A DNA stretch of 64,000 nt from Clostridiaceae bacterium (GCA_902363625.1 CABJAS010000005.1:226663-290662), one strand, 5' to 3'; counted from the first letter of the stretch, positions 33,162 to 43,140 are shown. Program-made: numbers and translations. Notes: a model not told the origin generated them from the sequence alone.

Positions 33162-34031
33162 ATGGAAAAAATAGCGTTTATTGGTGTTGGGGTGATGGGT
33201 AAATCCATGGTAAGAAACCTCATGAAAAAAGGGTATGAAGTATCGATTTATACACGTACTAAAAGTAAGGTAGAGGATGTCATCCAAGAAGGAGCAGTAT
33301 GGCATGACAATGTTGCCGGCTGCGTAAAAGATCAGGATATCATTATGAGCATGGTAGGCTATCCGTCAGATGTAGAAGAAATTTATTTTGCTGAAAACGG
33401 TATCTTGGCTCACGCAAAAATCGGAGCTGTCGTTATCGATTTTACTACCTCTTCGCCGGCTTTGGCTCAAAGGATTTATGAAGCAGCCAAAGAAAAGGGG
33501 ATCTCTGCTTTGGATGCACCGGTATCCGGCGGTGATGTAGGGGCACAAAAAGGAACCTTATCGATCATGGTTGGAGGAGATGAAGCTACTTATCAGCAGG
33601 TTCTGCCAATCCTATTGGTTTTAGGAACAACATTGAATTATACCGGAACAGCCGGGAACGGACAGCATACTAAAATGGCGAATCAGATTGCCTTGGGTGG
33701 AGCAATTGCGGGAGTATGTGAAGCCATGACATATGCTGAAGCAAACGGATTAAATATTCAAAATATGCTGGATTGCATTTCATCAGGTGCGGCAGGCAGC
33801 TGGCAGATGAGCAATATGGCACCACGTATTCAAAAAGAGGATTTCGCTCCCGGATTCTTCATCAAGCATTATATTAAGGATTTAAAGATTGCTAAAGAGG
33901 GAGCTGATTTAGCACATATTAATCTTCAGATTATGGAAGCTGTCCTTTCAATGTATCAGACATTGCAGGATGAAGGTTTAGGTGATTTAGGGACTCAGGC
34001 ATTAATTAAATATTACGAAGAGAACCATTAA
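33162..34031 (+). CDS. 3-hydroxyisobutyrate dehydrogenase-family NAD(P) oxidoreductase
   Basis: 289 residues. Rossmann fold GVGVMGKSM at the N-terminus, substrate-binding DAPVSGGDVGAQKGTLSIMV in the middle, and the catalytic lysine segment GQHTKMANQIALGG near 170. The C-terminal helical domain carries KDLKIAKEGADLAHI. The beta-hydroxyacid dehydrogenase family covers tartronate semialdehyde reductase, 3-hydroxyisobutyrate and related enzymes, so the substrate stays open. Ribosome site AAGGAGATGGG; a terminator overlaps the stop codon. Confidence 0.88.
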   Translation: MEKIAFIGVGVMGKSMVRNLMKKGYEVSIYTRTKSKVEDVIQEGAVWHDNVAGCVKDQDIIMSMVGYPSDVEEIYFAENGILAHAKIGAVVIDFTTSSPALAQRIYEAAKEKGISALDAPVSGGDVGAQKGTLSIMVGGDEATYQQVLPILLVLGTTLNYTGTAGNGQHTKMANQIALGGAIAGVCEAMTYAEANGLNIQNMLDCISSGAAGSWQMSNMAPRIQKEDFAPGFFIKHYIKDLKIAKEGADLAHINLQIMEAVLSMYQTLQDEGLGDLGTQALIKYYEENH

Positions 34032-34055
34032 CGATACGATTTAGTATCGTTTTTT
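34030..34055 (+). terminator. Terminator after the dehydrogenase gene
   Basis: AACGATAC (34030-34037) pairs with GTATCGTT (34044-34051), followed by TTTTC. Confidence 0.85.
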
Positions 34056-34091
34056 CTCGCTTCAAAACGTAGGATAGATCAAAAGCTGAAA

Positions 34092-34116
34092 ATAAAAAAA
34101 CGCAATAAATGCGTTT
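34092..34116 (-). terminator. Terminator after the PAP2 gene
   Basis: AAACGCA (34098-34104) pairs with TGCGTTT (34110-34116); on the minus strand TTTTTTT follows. Confidence 0.8.
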
Positions 34117-34627
34117 AGAACCAAAGAATCAGACACCAGCCAACGAGTAATCCCAACAGAGCGCCGCAGAATACATCACTGAAATAATGGACATTCAGAT
34201 AGATCCGAGAGACAGCGATGCCCAGACCGACAAGCAGGCTGAGAATGCCTAAGAATGGATTATAGTTTAAAATAATGATGACACAGGCAAAAGATGACAT
34301 CGTGTGTCCCGAAGGGAATGAATAATCTTTTGGCATTTTAATTTTTAGGGGAATGTTATGTACATGGCAGGGACGCTTCCTTTTGACGATCGGCTTAATC
34401 ATTACCTGCCCTAAAAGGGTTGCAAAGATCAGAACCAAAAAGAGCTTTATCCCTTCTTGCCTTGGTGGTGCCCCATAATAAAAATAAGCAGTGACAAACA
34501 GCCAAAAATAACCGCAGTTTCCGATATAGGACATAAAGATCATGAAGTGATCCAGCCATTTTGGAAAGGTTTTCTGATTTAATTTTTGAAAGAGATATAA
34601 ATCAAATGCCTGAATCTTTTTAATCAT
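34115..34627 (-). CDS. PAP2-family membrane phosphatase
   Basis: 170 residues from the ATG at 34627, with AGGGGG upstream. The three acid-phosphatase signatures are present: KRKRPCH, PSGHTMSS and SRIYLNVHYFSDV, embedded among about five hydrophobic helices. Such enzymes dephosphorylate lipid phosphates, for example undecaprenyl pyrophosphate or phosphatidylglycerol phosphate. No lipid gene is adjacent to narrow the choice. Confidence 0.9.
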   Translation of the reverse strand: MIKKIQAFDLYLFQKLNQKTFPKWLDHFMIFMSYIGNCGYFWLFVTAYFYYGAPPRQEGIKLFLVLIFATLLGQVMIKPIVKRKRPCHVHNIPLKIKMPKDYSFPSGHTMSSFACVIIILNYNPFLGILSLLVGLGIAVSRIYLNVHYFSDVFCGALLGLLVGWCLILWF

Positions 34628-34654
34628 TTCTAGGCCCCCTAATAGTGTCCACAT

Positions 34655-34951
34655 TATATCATATTTTATGATGGGCTGCCAGTATAATAAGAAACGAATC
34701 AGAAGGGGGAATTTGCTTATTTTGGTTGGTGCAAATCCATTGAGAAAAGTGGAAAAATAAGGTAAAGTGATAGATGTAGCGACAAAATGTTTCTACGTTT
34801 GAAAGATCAGATTTTTATTAAGGGTCCATCTTACATTTTTTAAGAATGATAAAAAAATTATAAAAGTGCAACTTTTATATTATTAGGTGGTAGAAATTTG
34901 TTTTATTAAAGAGTATAATAGATATAGTAACAATAAGGAGGACTATAAAAA
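34655..34951. promoter_or_regulatory. Upstream region of nifJ with a dyad operator candidate and promoter
   Basis: No ORF. It contains a 9 bp perfect inverted repeat TATAAAAGT/ACTTTTATA (34859-34867 and 34871-34879, spacer GCA) and a consensus -10 TATAAT (34914-34919); the -35 is poor, which fits activator- or repressor-dependent control. The ribosome site AAGGAGG is at 34935-34941. Confidence 0.55.
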
Positions 34952-37900
34952 ATGGCAAAAAATTATGTGTCAATGGATGGTAACCAAGCTGCAGCTCATG
35001 TTGCGTATGCGTTTTCAGAAGTAGCAGCCATCTATCCAATTACACCTTCTTCACCAATGGCAGAACATGCGGAAGCATGGTCAGCACAAGGGAAGAAAAA
35101 TATTTTTGGATCACAAGTGAATGTTATTGAAATGCAATCAGAAGCAGGGGCAGCCGGAGCTGTTCATGGGGCTTTGCAAGGAGGCGCTTTAGCAACGACT
35201 TTCACTGCATCTCAAGGATTATTGCTGATGATTCCAAACTTATATAAAGTCACTGGAGAATTATTACCGGGTGTATTCCACGTAGCGGCAAGAGCATTAG
35301 CTACACGTGCGTTAAATATCTTTGGAGATCATCAAGATATCTATGCATGTCGTCAAGTAGGAATGCCAATGATCTGTTCTCATTCAGTGCAGGAAGTTAT
35401 GGACTTAGGGGGAATTGCCCACCTAACAGCTATCAAAGCTTCTGTACCTGTAATGCATTTCTTTGATGGATTCAGAACTTCTCATGAAATCCAAAAAATC
35501 GAAGTATTAGATTATGAAGTATTTGAAAATTTAATTGACAAAGAAGCTTTAGCTAAATTCAGAGAAAATGCTTTGAATCCACATACGAACCCAATTCAGC
35601 GTGGTGGGGCAGAAAACGACGATATCTACTTCCAAGGAAGAGAAGCTCAAAACGAACATTTTGATGCTGTTACTGAAATCGTTGTTGATTACATGAATAA
35701 AATTTCAGAAGTAACAGGAAGACATTATGCACCGTTTACTTATTACGGAGATCCAGAAGCAACTAAAGTTATTATTGCTATGGGATCTGTTACTGAAACA
35801 ATTATTGATACAGTAGATGAAATGATGAAACGCGGTGAAAAAGTCGGGTTAGTAAAAGTTCATTTATATCGTCCATTCTCAGCTAAATATCTATTAAAGG
35901 TTTTACCTAAGACAGTGAAAAAAGTCGCTGTATTAGACAGAACAAAAGAAATGGGTGCAACTGGAGAACCATTATACTTAGATGTTGTTTCTGTATTAAA
36001 AGATACAGATATCGAAGTGATCGGCGGACGTTATGGTATGGGATCTAAAGATACAAACCCTAAACATATCAACGCTGTTTACAGACATTTAGATAGTGAA
36101 AATCCATTCAATGGATTTACAATCGGTATCAAAGATGATATTACTCATTTATCATTAGATACAGATCCGAATTTTGAAGTAGAATCAGACTATACAGCTT
36201 GTTTATTCTATGGTTTAGGATCTGATGGGACTGTTTCAGCAAATAAGAACTCAATTAAGATCATCGGAGATAATACAGATCTTTATTCTCAAGCTTATTT
36301 TGCTTATGACAGTAAAAAAGCCGGTGGAGCAACTCGTTCTCATTTAAGATTTGGACATTCTCCAATTCGTGCGACTTATTATATCGATAACGCGGATTTC
36401 GTTTCTTGTTCAGTAGATAACTATGTATTAAAATATGATATGCTGAAATCTTTACGTAAAGGCGGAACATTCTTATTAAATACTGAATTCTCTAAAGAAG
36501 AAGTTGTGGATTATCTGCCAAATAAAATCAAAAAACAATTAGCAGAAAAGAATGCTAAGTTCTATATTATCAATGCGAATAAGATTGCTCATGAAATCGG
36601 TATGGGACGCAGAACAAATACCATTTTACAATCAGCTTTCTTTGCATTGAATCCGCAGATTTTACCAATTGAAAAATCAATTGATTTAATGAAAGCAGCC
36701 GCTAAAAAATCATACAGCAAAAAAGGTGAAGAAATCGTTAAATTAAATTACATCGCTATCGATCAAGGTAAAGATGCAATTGAAGAAGTAGCGATTGATC
36801 CATCTTGGGCTGATTTAACAGTAAATACGACACGTACTCGTACAGGGGATGATCATTTTGATGATTTCGTTACTGTAATCAATGAATTAGACGGTTATGA
36901 TCTTCCAGTTTCTAGCTTCATGGATAAATTAGACGGATCTATGAAATCTGGTATGGCATTAAAAGAAAAACGTGCTATCGCTACAGAAGTACCAACATGG
37001 ATTAAAGAAAACTGTATCCAATGTAACAACTGTGTGATGGTATGTCCACATGCGACAATCCGTGCATTCTTAGTAGATGATGAAGAAATGGCAAATGCTC
37101 CGGAAGATATTTCTAACGATGTATTAAAACCAATCGGAAGAGGTGTTGATGGATTAGTTTACCGTGTTCAAGTTTCACCAGACAGCTGTGTTGGCTGCGG
37201 TTTATGTGTGACTGAATGTCCAGGTAAAGGTGGTAAGAAAGCCTTAGAAATGGTAAGTGTTAAAGAAGAGTTAAAACATGCACCATTAGCAGATTATATG
37301 TACAATAAAGTATCATATAAAGCAGATAAATACCCTACAACAACAGTTAAGGGTGTTGGTTTCATGAAACCATACTTCGAAGTATCTGGTGCCTGCGGTG
37401 GATGTGGGGAAACTCCATATTATCGTTTAGCTTCTCAGTTATTCGGTTCAGACATGCTGATTGCTAATGCAACAGGATGTAGTTCAATCTATGCAGGTTC
37501 TACACCATCTACACCAATGGTTATTGATGACAACGGACAAGGACCAGCTTGGGCAAACTCATTATTCGAAGATAATGCAGAATTTGGATTTGGTATGAAA
37601 TTAGCTGCCAACTACAAAACAAAACATATCTTAGAAGTAATTGAAGCAACTAAAGATGAAGTTGAACCGGAATTAAAAGAAGTATTCAATAAATATATTG
37701 AAGTTAAAGGAAATAAAGCAGAAGAAAAAGCATTATACAATGATATGATCGCTTTGATCGAAACTTCAAAATGTGAAGCTGTAAAAGATCTCTTAAACTA
37801 TAAAGGAGATATCGTTACAAAATCACAATGGATCGTTGGTGGAGACGGTTGGGCTTATGACATCGGATACGGTGGAGTTGACCATGTATTAGCGAATGAT

Positions 37901-38464
37901 CAAAATGTTAATATCTTAGTATTAGACACAGAAGTATATTCTAATACAGGTGGACAGTCTTCTAAATCATCTCAAGCAGGTTCTATCGCGAAGTTTACAG
38001 CTGGCGGTAAAGCAGTAGCTAAGAAAGATTTAGCACAAATTGCTATGGCATACGGACATGTTTATGTAGCTCAAGTAGCTATGGGAGCAAATCCAATGCA
38101 GACAATCAAAGCATTCAAAGAAGCAGAAGCATATGATGGACCATCATTAATCATCGCTTATTCTCCATGTGCTGAACATGGTATCAAGGGTGGTTTAGCT
38201 AACCATCAGCAGCAAGAAAAACGTGCTGTTGAATGTGGATACTTCAACTTATTGAGATATGATCCAAGATTAGAAGATGAAGGAAAGAACCCATTACAAA
38301 TCGATTCTAAAGAACCTGATTTTACTGGATTCCAAGACTTCCTACTATCTGAAAACAGATTCTCTCAATTAATGAAAGTAAATCCTGAGCATGCTAAACA
38401 ATTAATGGAAAAATGTGAAGCTGACGCTAAAAAACGTCGTGCACGTTTAGACAGAATGATGTAA
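34952..38464 (+). CDS. nifJ: Pyruvate:ferredoxin (flavodoxin) oxidoreductase
   Basis: 1170 residues, the one-chain homodimeric PFOR. It oxidises pyruvate with CoA to acetyl-CoA and CO2, passing electrons to ferredoxin. In order: N-terminal pyrimidine-binding half (YPITPSSPMAEHAE, MQSEAGAAGAVHGAL), the CoA/linker domain, a two-cluster ferredoxin domain (CIQCNNCVMVCP and CVGCGLCVTECP), the third cluster's CGGCGETPY near 820, and the TPP-binding GGDGWAYDIGYGGVDH with ETEVYSNTGGQ-type DTEVYSNTGGQSSKSS. Codons are more biased to AT-ending optimal forms than in neighbours, fitting high expression. It feeds ackA and needs the SUF and Feo systems encoded in the window. Confidence 0.98.
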   Translation: MAKNYVSMDGNQAAAHVAYAFSEVAAIYPITPSSPMAEHAEAWSAQGKKNIFGSQVNVIEMQSEAGAAGAVHGALQGGALATTFTASQGLLLMIPNLYKVTGELLPGVFHVAARALATRALNIFGDHQDIYACRQVGMPMICSHSVQEVMDLGGIAHLTAIKASVPVMHFFDGFRTSHEIQKIEVLDYEVFENLIDKEALAKFRENALNPHTNPIQRGGAENDDIYFQGREAQNEHFDAVTEIVVDYMNKISEVTGRHYAPFTYYGDPEATKVIIAMGSVTETIIDTVDEMMKRGEKVGLVKVHLYRPFSAKYLLKVLPKTVKKVAVLDRTKEMGATGEPLYLDVVSVLKDTDIEVIGGRYGMGSKDTNPKHINAVYRHLDSENPFNGFTIGIKDDITHLSLDTDPNFEVESDYTACLFYGLGSDGTVSANKNSIKIIGDNTDLYSQAYFAYDSKKAGGATRSHLRFGHSPIRATYYIDNADFVSCSVDNYVLKYDMLKSLRKGGTFLLNTEFSKEEVVDYLPNKIKKQLAEKNAKFYIINANKIAHEIGMGRRTNTILQSAFFALNPQILPIEKSIDLMKAAAKKSYSKKGEEIVKLNYIAIDQGKDAIEEVAIDPSWADLTVNTTRTRTGDDHFDDFVTVINELDGYDLPVSSFMDKLDGSMKSGMALKEKRAIATEVPTWIKENCIQCNNCVMVCPHATIRAFLVDDEEMANAPEDISNDVLKPIGRGVDGLVYRVQVSPDSCVGCGLCVTECPGKGGKKALEMVSVKEELKHAPLADYMYNKVSYKADKYPTTTVKGVGFMKPYFEVSGACGGCGETPYYRLASQLFGSDMLIANATGCSSIYAGSTPSTPMVIDDNGQGPAWANSLFEDNAEFGFGMKLAANYKTKHILEVIEATKDEVEPELKEVFNKYIEVKGNKAEEKALYNDMIALIETSKCEAVKDLLNYKGDIVTKSQWIVGGDGWAYDIGYGGVDHVLANDQNVNILVLDTEVYSNTGGQSSKSSQAGSIAKFTAGGKAVAKKDLAQIAMAYGHVYVAQVAMGANPMQTIKAFKEAEAYDGPSLIIAYSPCAEHGIKGGLANHQQQEKRAVECGYFNLLRYDPRLEDEGKNPLQIDSKEPDFTGFQDFLLSENRFSQLMKVNPEHAKQLMEKCEADAKKRRARLDRMM

Positions 38465-38467
38465 TTA

Positions 38468-38491
38468 AGAGACCGAAAGGTCTCTTTTTTT
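38468..38491 (+). terminator. Terminator after nifJ
   Basis: AGAGACC (38468-38474) with GGTCTCT (38479-38485) around a GAAA tetraloop, followed by TTTTTT. Confidence 0.9.
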
Positions 38492-38590
38492 GTTAAAGAT
38501 TTATCTAAAGAAGTCTTAAAATCGCAGAAATTATCATGAATGAATGAAGCCTTTTTGTTAATCTTAGATATAGATGAAGGAGAAAGCAAA

Positions 38591-39718
38591 ATGAACGAGA
38601 ATAAGATAAGCATTGAGGCAAGAACCATTCATTTGAATGGAACTTCCTATGAAGCAGGGTATCAGCTGGGAAAAATAATTAAAGAGAAACCGCTGCTTAA
38701 AGAGAGATATATCCTAAAAGAGAGGACAGTTGACATGATGCGAATTGAAGAAGAAAATGAATTGTTTGATCGCTGGTGTCCGGGATTATGTGAAGAAATT
38801 AAAGGCTTTGCTGATGCTTTGCAAGTTAAATTAGAAAATCTTTATTTTTATGATATGAGCTATTTAGTTCCTAGCTGCAGTCAAATCGCCTTAGCTTCTA
38901 AAGTCATGGACGATCAGATGCCCTTGCTTGTAAGAAATTATGAGTATGCAATCGAACAAGAAGACTTTTCACTGGTTAAGACAGCCCTCTGCGGAAAATA
39001 TAAACACATGGGGACTTCTATGCTGGAATTTGGCAGGGATGAAGGGATTAATGAACATGGTTTTGCGGTGACGATGACATCTTGCGGACTGCCAGTCGTT
39101 AAGCTGCCGCATATGAAAGAGCCAAAGGTCAAGGGAGTGCAGTATTGGATCGTCATCAGAGCATTGCTGGAAAATTGTAAAGATGTTAATGAAGCATTAA
39201 ATTATATAAAAGACATGCCTATCGCATTTAATATGAATATGTTATTATTGGATAAAGATGAAAATATGGCATTGGTACAGACTATGGATGGGAAAATTGC
39301 TGTAAAAAGGAATAATGGTAAAGATCAGGAATCGATTTTATATACAACCAATCATGCTGTTCTTCCTGATTTTAAGCATTTAGAATCACGGGCTTTTCGT
39401 CACAGCATAGGACGTTATCAATTCATTGAAAAACAGCTTAAAGATAAGCATAATATTACCCGTGCTCAATTGAAATCGATGCTGTTAGAAAAATATCCGG
39501 AAGGGCTATGTTTTCATAATTATCAGGAGAGCTTTGGGACAACAAAAAGCATTCTTCTTTCTCCTTTAGAGGGAACGCTTGAAATATGTTGGGGCGGACA
39601 CTTTGAAAATCAATGGAGGAGGTATGCTTTTGACCAGATAGAAGCAGACGAAGAATTCAACATAGAGTTAAATATTGAACAAACTCAAGCCGATATATTT
39701 GACTGGCAGTCATTTTAA
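38591..39718 (+). CDS. C45-type Ntn-hydrolase (acyl-CoA:6-APA acyltransferase / choloylglycine-like)
   Basis: 375 residues from ATG 38591 (GAAGGAG site); an extended start at 38540 is not supported. GTSYEAGYQLGKI at the N-terminus, PSCSQIA near 107 with the candidate nucleophile Cys, MPLLVRNYEYAIE, EHGFAVTMTSCGLP and TTNHAV-type segments match the AAT/C45 peptidase family. Members are made as precursors and cut before the Cys; here about 100 residues precede it. They hydrolyse or transfer acyl groups on amides, including penicillin-like and bile-acid-like substrates. The gene is followed after 12 bp by an AraC regulator that may respond to its substrate. Confidence 0.78.
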   Translation: MNENKISIEARTIHLNGTSYEAGYQLGKIIKEKPLLKERYILKERTVDMMRIEEENELFDRWCPGLCEEIKGFADALQVKLENLYFYDMSYLVPSCSQIALASKVMDDQMPLLVRNYEYAIEQEDFSLVKTALCGKYKHMGTSMLEFGRDEGINEHGFAVTMTSCGLPVVKLPHMKEPKVKGVQYWIVIRALLENCKDVNEALNYIKDMPIAFNMNMLLLDKDENMALVQTMDGKIAVKRNNGKDQESILYTTNHAVLPDFKHLESRAFRHSIGRYQFIEKQLKDKHNITRAQLKSMLLEKYPEGLCFHNYQESFGTTKSILLSPLEGTLEICWGGHFENQWRRYAFDQIEADEEFNIELNIEQTQADIFDWQSF

Positions 39719-39730
39719 AAAGGAGCTGTT

Positions 39731-40606
39731 ATGGATTATAAACAGGCATTGGAACAAGCTGTAATTTATATTGAAAACCATTTGCATGAAGACATAAAGG
39801 TAGAAGAAGTTTCCCGTTTTGCGGGATACTCTTATTATCATCTGAATCGTCAGTTTATCGCTGTTTTAGGTGAAAGCGTTGGCGGCTACATCAAAAAAAG
39901 ACGTTTAGCCAAAGCAGCCCAAAAACTGCTGTATACGAATGATTCTATTATTTCAATTGCGTTGGAAAACAGTTTTGAATCTCCTGAAGCATTTAGTCGT
40001 GCCTTTAAATCAAGATATAAAATCAGTCCGCTTCAATATCGCAGACAGCGAATTTTGACTTTCGTATCATCAAAAAAACGTTTAGACGAAGAAATTTGGG
40101 AACATTTGCTTCATCATGTCACTGTTCATCCCCGTATTGTCGAACTTTCAGAAATCAAAGTTGCTGGCATTCGACAAGAGGTTCAACCACATCATCAGGA
40201 TTTAAAGAAACTGTGGGAGCTTTTCTTTCCATTGTTAGAAAGCTTGCCCAATAAAAAGCTGAACGGTCGTAAATTCGGTATTTATGAATCCCTTGAAGAG
40301 AATCTGCATTTTAAAATCAATGAGGATATGCTTCTAAATGAATGCTTTGGAATAGAGGTAACCTCTTTTGATGATCTTCCCGAGCATTATGTCACTAAAG
40401 TGATTCCTTCAGGGCGCTATGTCGTTTTTACACATCGTGGCAGTTTAGAGACATTATCCCAAACAATTGATTATATTTGGGGGACTTGGATGCTTTCAAC
40501 AAAAGAAGAATTGGACAACCGAGATCCTTTTGAATTATATGGAGAAAAGTTCCTTGGCTACGATCATCCTGATTCAGAAGTAGAAATTTATATTGCAATA
40601 CGTTAA
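39731..40606 (+). CDS. AraC-family regulator with GyrI-like effector domain
   Basis: 291 residues. Two AraC helix-turn-helix motifs in residues 1-105 (VEEVSRFAGYSYYHLNRQFI and the second, ISIALENSFESPEAFSRAFK then RYKISPLQYRR). The C-terminal half, about 135-290, is a GyrI-like small-molecule-binding domain (VELSEIKVAGIRQEV, SGRYVVFTHRGSLETLSQTI and a terminal EVEIYIAIR). This layout resembles Rob/MarA-type and BmrR-like multidrug sensors. Operon partner of the upstream Ntn-hydrolase. Terminator immediately downstream. Confidence 0.9.
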   Translation: MDYKQALEQAVIYIENHLHEDIKVEEVSRFAGYSYYHLNRQFIAVLGESVGGYIKKRRLAKAAQKLLYTNDSIISIALENSFESPEAFSRAFKSRYKISPLQYRRQRILTFVSSKKRLDEEIWEHLLHHVTVHPRIVELSEIKVAGIRQEVQPHHQDLKKLWELFFPLLESLPNKKLNGRKFGIYESLEENLHFKINEDMLLNECFGIEVTSFDDLPEHYVTKVIPSGRYVVFTHRGSLETLSQTIDYIWGTWMLSTKEELDNRDPFELYGEKFLGYDHPDSEVEIYIAIR

Positions 40607-40610
40607 ATTG

Positions 40611-40632
40611 GCTCCATTATGGAGCTTTTTTT
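40611..40632 (+). terminator. Terminator after the AraC-family gene
   Basis: GCTCC (40611-40615) pairs with GGAGC (40621-40625), then TTTTTTT. Confidence 0.75.
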
Positions 40633-40636
40633 GATA

Positions 40637-40673
40637 TAAAAAAGATTAACGCCAAACAAGCTGACGTTAATCT
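40637..40673 (-). terminator. Terminator after feoAB
   Basis: AGATTAACG (40643-40651) pairs with CGTTAATCT (40665-40673); on the minus strand the stem is followed by TTTTTTA. Confidence 0.85.
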
Positions 40674-40692
40674 CCAATTGGGTGAAGCATAT

Positions 40693-42750
40693 TTATGAAA
40701 TAAGATGGAACAAACGAGCCGTTGTCGCAATCACAAAACAGATGACAAAACCAAAAGCAGTTGGCAGTAAAAAAGAACAAATCGTCCATTTTAGGCTCTG
40801 AGTTTCCTTCTTAATGGTTAAGCATGTTGTTGAACATGGCCAATGCAGTAAACAAAACACAATCGTACATAAGGCGGTTACCCACGTCCAGCCATTATTT
40901 AAAAGAAGTGTGTATAATTGTGGATTGCTCAGTTCGATCAGACTGCTGGTAGACATATAGGTCATGATAATGATGGGAACAACAATTTCATTGGCTGGGA
41001 AACCAAGAATAAAAGCAAATAAGATTACTCCATCTAACCCGATTAAATGTCCTAGGGGATCAAGAAAATGAGCACAGTGCATCAATACGCTTAACCCATT
41101 TACCTGAATATTGGCTAATAGCCAAATGATGAGTCCGGCAGGAGCTGCGACAGCGATGGCACGGGCTAAAACAAAGAGCGTACGGTCTAACAGTGAACGA
41201 ACAATCACTTTTCCAATCTGAGGTTTGCGGTAAGGCGGCAGTTCAAGAATAAAAGATGATGGCACACCTTTTAATAAAGTAGAAGAAAGCAGACGGGAAG
41301 AAACAAACGTCAAAAGAACCCCTAGTAAGATAACCCCTGTCAGCAATAAAGCGGCATAGATCGTTCCCATAAACCCGCCTTGACTGCCAATAAAAAACAT
41401 GGAGATTAAAGCAATCAGAGTAGGAAAGCGACCATTACAGGGAATAAAATTATTAGTAATAATAGCAATTAACTGTTCTCTGGGAGAATCAATGATACGG
41501 CATCCGGTGACACCGGCAGCATTGCAGCCTAATCCCATACACATGGTCAAGGCTTGTTTTCCACAGGTTTTAGCCTTTTTGAAATAATGATCTAGGTTAA
41601 AGGTAATTCTAGGCAGATAGCCAAGATCTTCTAATAAAGTAAACATCGGAAAAAAGATTGCCATTGGCGGAAGCATGACAGCTACAACCCATGCCAATAC
41701 ACGATACATGCCATGAACGAGCATGTCAATCAATACAGTGGGAATATGCAGACTGTTCATAAAAAGAGCGAGCTGATCTTCTAAAGCAAACAGTGCATTT
41801 GATAAAAGCTGGGATGGATAATTAGCTAAGGAAATGGTAATCCAGAAAATGATGCAAAGGAGCAAAAGCATAATAGGAATGCCTGTTACTCGATTGGTCA
41901 GCCATTTATCGATCCTACGTTCTCTATGGGGTTCCTGAGAGGTGGTGACGACCTGACTGGCAATCGTTTCTGCTTTTTTAACGATGGTATGGATAATCTT
42001 GTCTTCTAAAGATTCTGTATTTAGTGAAGCTCGAATCTTCTTTTGTGCCTCAAAAATAGCGTCGCAGTTATCGAGTGTTTTGATGTAGGCATTGAGGCGT
42101 TCGTTAGACGGACTGTCTAATAAGCGCAATGCTTGATAGCGAGAAGATGGAAGAGTATCAGAAGGCAGAAGGGCCTGCAATGTTAAAAGATGCTGTTCAA
42201 TGTTTTCATCATACATAATGGATAACGGTGAAAAAGGATAATCGTCAATCGTTTCTATGGTGCTTAAGAGATGATCAATCGTATGGGGATCACGAGCAGC
42301 CGCACCCACAACCGGAACCCCTAAAAGCTGTTCCAGCTTGATTAGATTGATCTTAATCTTTTTCTTTTTAGCTTCATCCATTAAATTGACACAGACAATG
42401 ACATGATCTGTAATCTCTATTGTCTGCAAGACTAAGTTTAGATTTCTTTCCAGACAGGTTGCATCACAAACGACGATTGTCGCTTTATTGTTTTCGTAAC
42501 AGATAAAGTCACGGGCAATTTCTTCTTCAGCAGAATGTGCAAAAAGGGAGTAGGTTCCAGGTAAATCCACTAACGTATAGGATTGATCATGGATCGAGAA
42601 ACTCCCTTCTGCTTTCGCGACTGTCTTGCCAGTCCAGTTGCCGGTATGCTGGTTTAATCCGGTTAAAGCGTTAAAGATTGTGCTTTTGCCTACATTAGGA
42701 TTCCCGGCTAAAGCAAGTATCGGTATTTCTTTCAAATCTATCGACCTCAT
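40693..42750 (-). CDS. feoB: Ferrous iron transporter FeoB
   Basis: 685 residues. Cytoplasmic GTPase domain with GNPNVGKST (16-24), the switch segment HTGNWTGKTVA, DLPGTYSL and NLMDEA, then a helical GDI-like part, then about eight to ten membrane helices with the two Gate motifs, including GLGCNAAGVTG and FIPCNGRFPTLIAL, whose cysteines are thought to line the Fe2+ path. It imports Fe(II) under anaerobic conditions. The start overlaps feoA by 56 bp; an alternative TTG start 15 bp downstream has GAGG at good spacing. Shorter than the E. coli protein, as usual in Firmicutes. Confidence 0.95.
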   Translation of the reverse strand: MRSIDLKEIPILALAGNPNVGKSTIFNALTGLNQHTGNWTGKTVAKAEGSFSIHDQSYTLVDLPGTYSLFAHSAEEEIARDFICYENNKATIVVCDATCLERNLNLVLQTIEITDHVIVCVNLMDEAKKKKIKINLIKLEQLLGVPVVGAAARDPHTIDHLLSTIETIDDYPFSPLSIMYDENIEQHLLTLQALLPSDTLPSSRYQALRLLDSPSNERLNAYIKTLDNCDAIFEAQKKIRASLNTESLEDKIIHTIVKKAETIASQVVTTSQEPHRERRIDKWLTNRVTGIPIMLLLLCIIFWITISLANYPSQLLSNALFALEDQLALFMNSLHIPTVLIDMLVHGMYRVLAWVVAVMLPPMAIFFPMFTLLEDLGYLPRITFNLDHYFKKAKTCGKQALTMCMGLGCNAAGVTGCRIIDSPREQLIAIITNNFIPCNGRFPTLIALISMFFIGSQGGFMGTIYAALLLTGVILLGVLLTFVSSRLLSSTLLKGVPSSFILELPPYRKPQIGKVIVRSLLDRTLFVLARAIAVAAPAGLIIWLLANIQVNGLSVLMHCAHFLDPLGHLIGLDGVILFAFILGFPANEIVVPIIIMTYMSTSSLIELSNPQLYTLLLNNGWTWVTALCTIVFCLLHWPCSTTCLTIKKETQSLKWTICSFLLPTAFGFVICFVIATTARLFHLIS

Positions 42751-42967
42751 TTATTATAATTTTTTGAGCATCCTCATTACGCAATGCGATAACAGCACCA
42801 CGGATATCATAAGCGATAGGATCGCCCGCAGGACTTTTCAAAATACATTCTATTTTAGTGCCGATGATTAGGCCGATGTCTTGTAAACGTCGACGCATGC
42901 TTCCACTCGTATTAATGTTTTTTACATAACCAATCTGTCCTTCTTCTAACGTATTCATTTTTATCAT
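42695..42967 (-). CDS. feoA: FeoA, SH3-like partner of FeoB
   Basis: 90 residues. Sequence features of the FeoA domain: EGQIGYVKNINTSGSMRRRL, QDIGLIIGTKIECI and GDPIAYDIRGAVIALR, the beta-barrel fold that binds and stimulates FeoB. AAGGAG lies 9 bp before ATG. The last about 15 residues (FERNTDTCFSRES) extend past the conserved domain and overlap the start of feoB in another frame, so the two genes are translationally coupled. Confidence 0.92.
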   Translation of the reverse strand: MIKMNTLEEGQIGYVKNINTSGSMRRRLQDIGLIIGTKIECILKSPAGDPIAYDIRGAVIALRNEDAQKIIINEVDRFERNTDTCFSRES

Positions 42968-43140
42968 ATTTTATGACTCCTTCTTCTCTTTGCCATTCTA
43001 TTCTATGACTTATCTTATAAAATGGTTATCCAATCAGCCTAAAAAGTATCAGTAAACAACTAGAATAGTGTTTGTAAAAGGGGTGAAATTATAGTATCAT
43101 TATGACCATAGACAGCAAAGTGAAATCTTTATAAGCTGTA

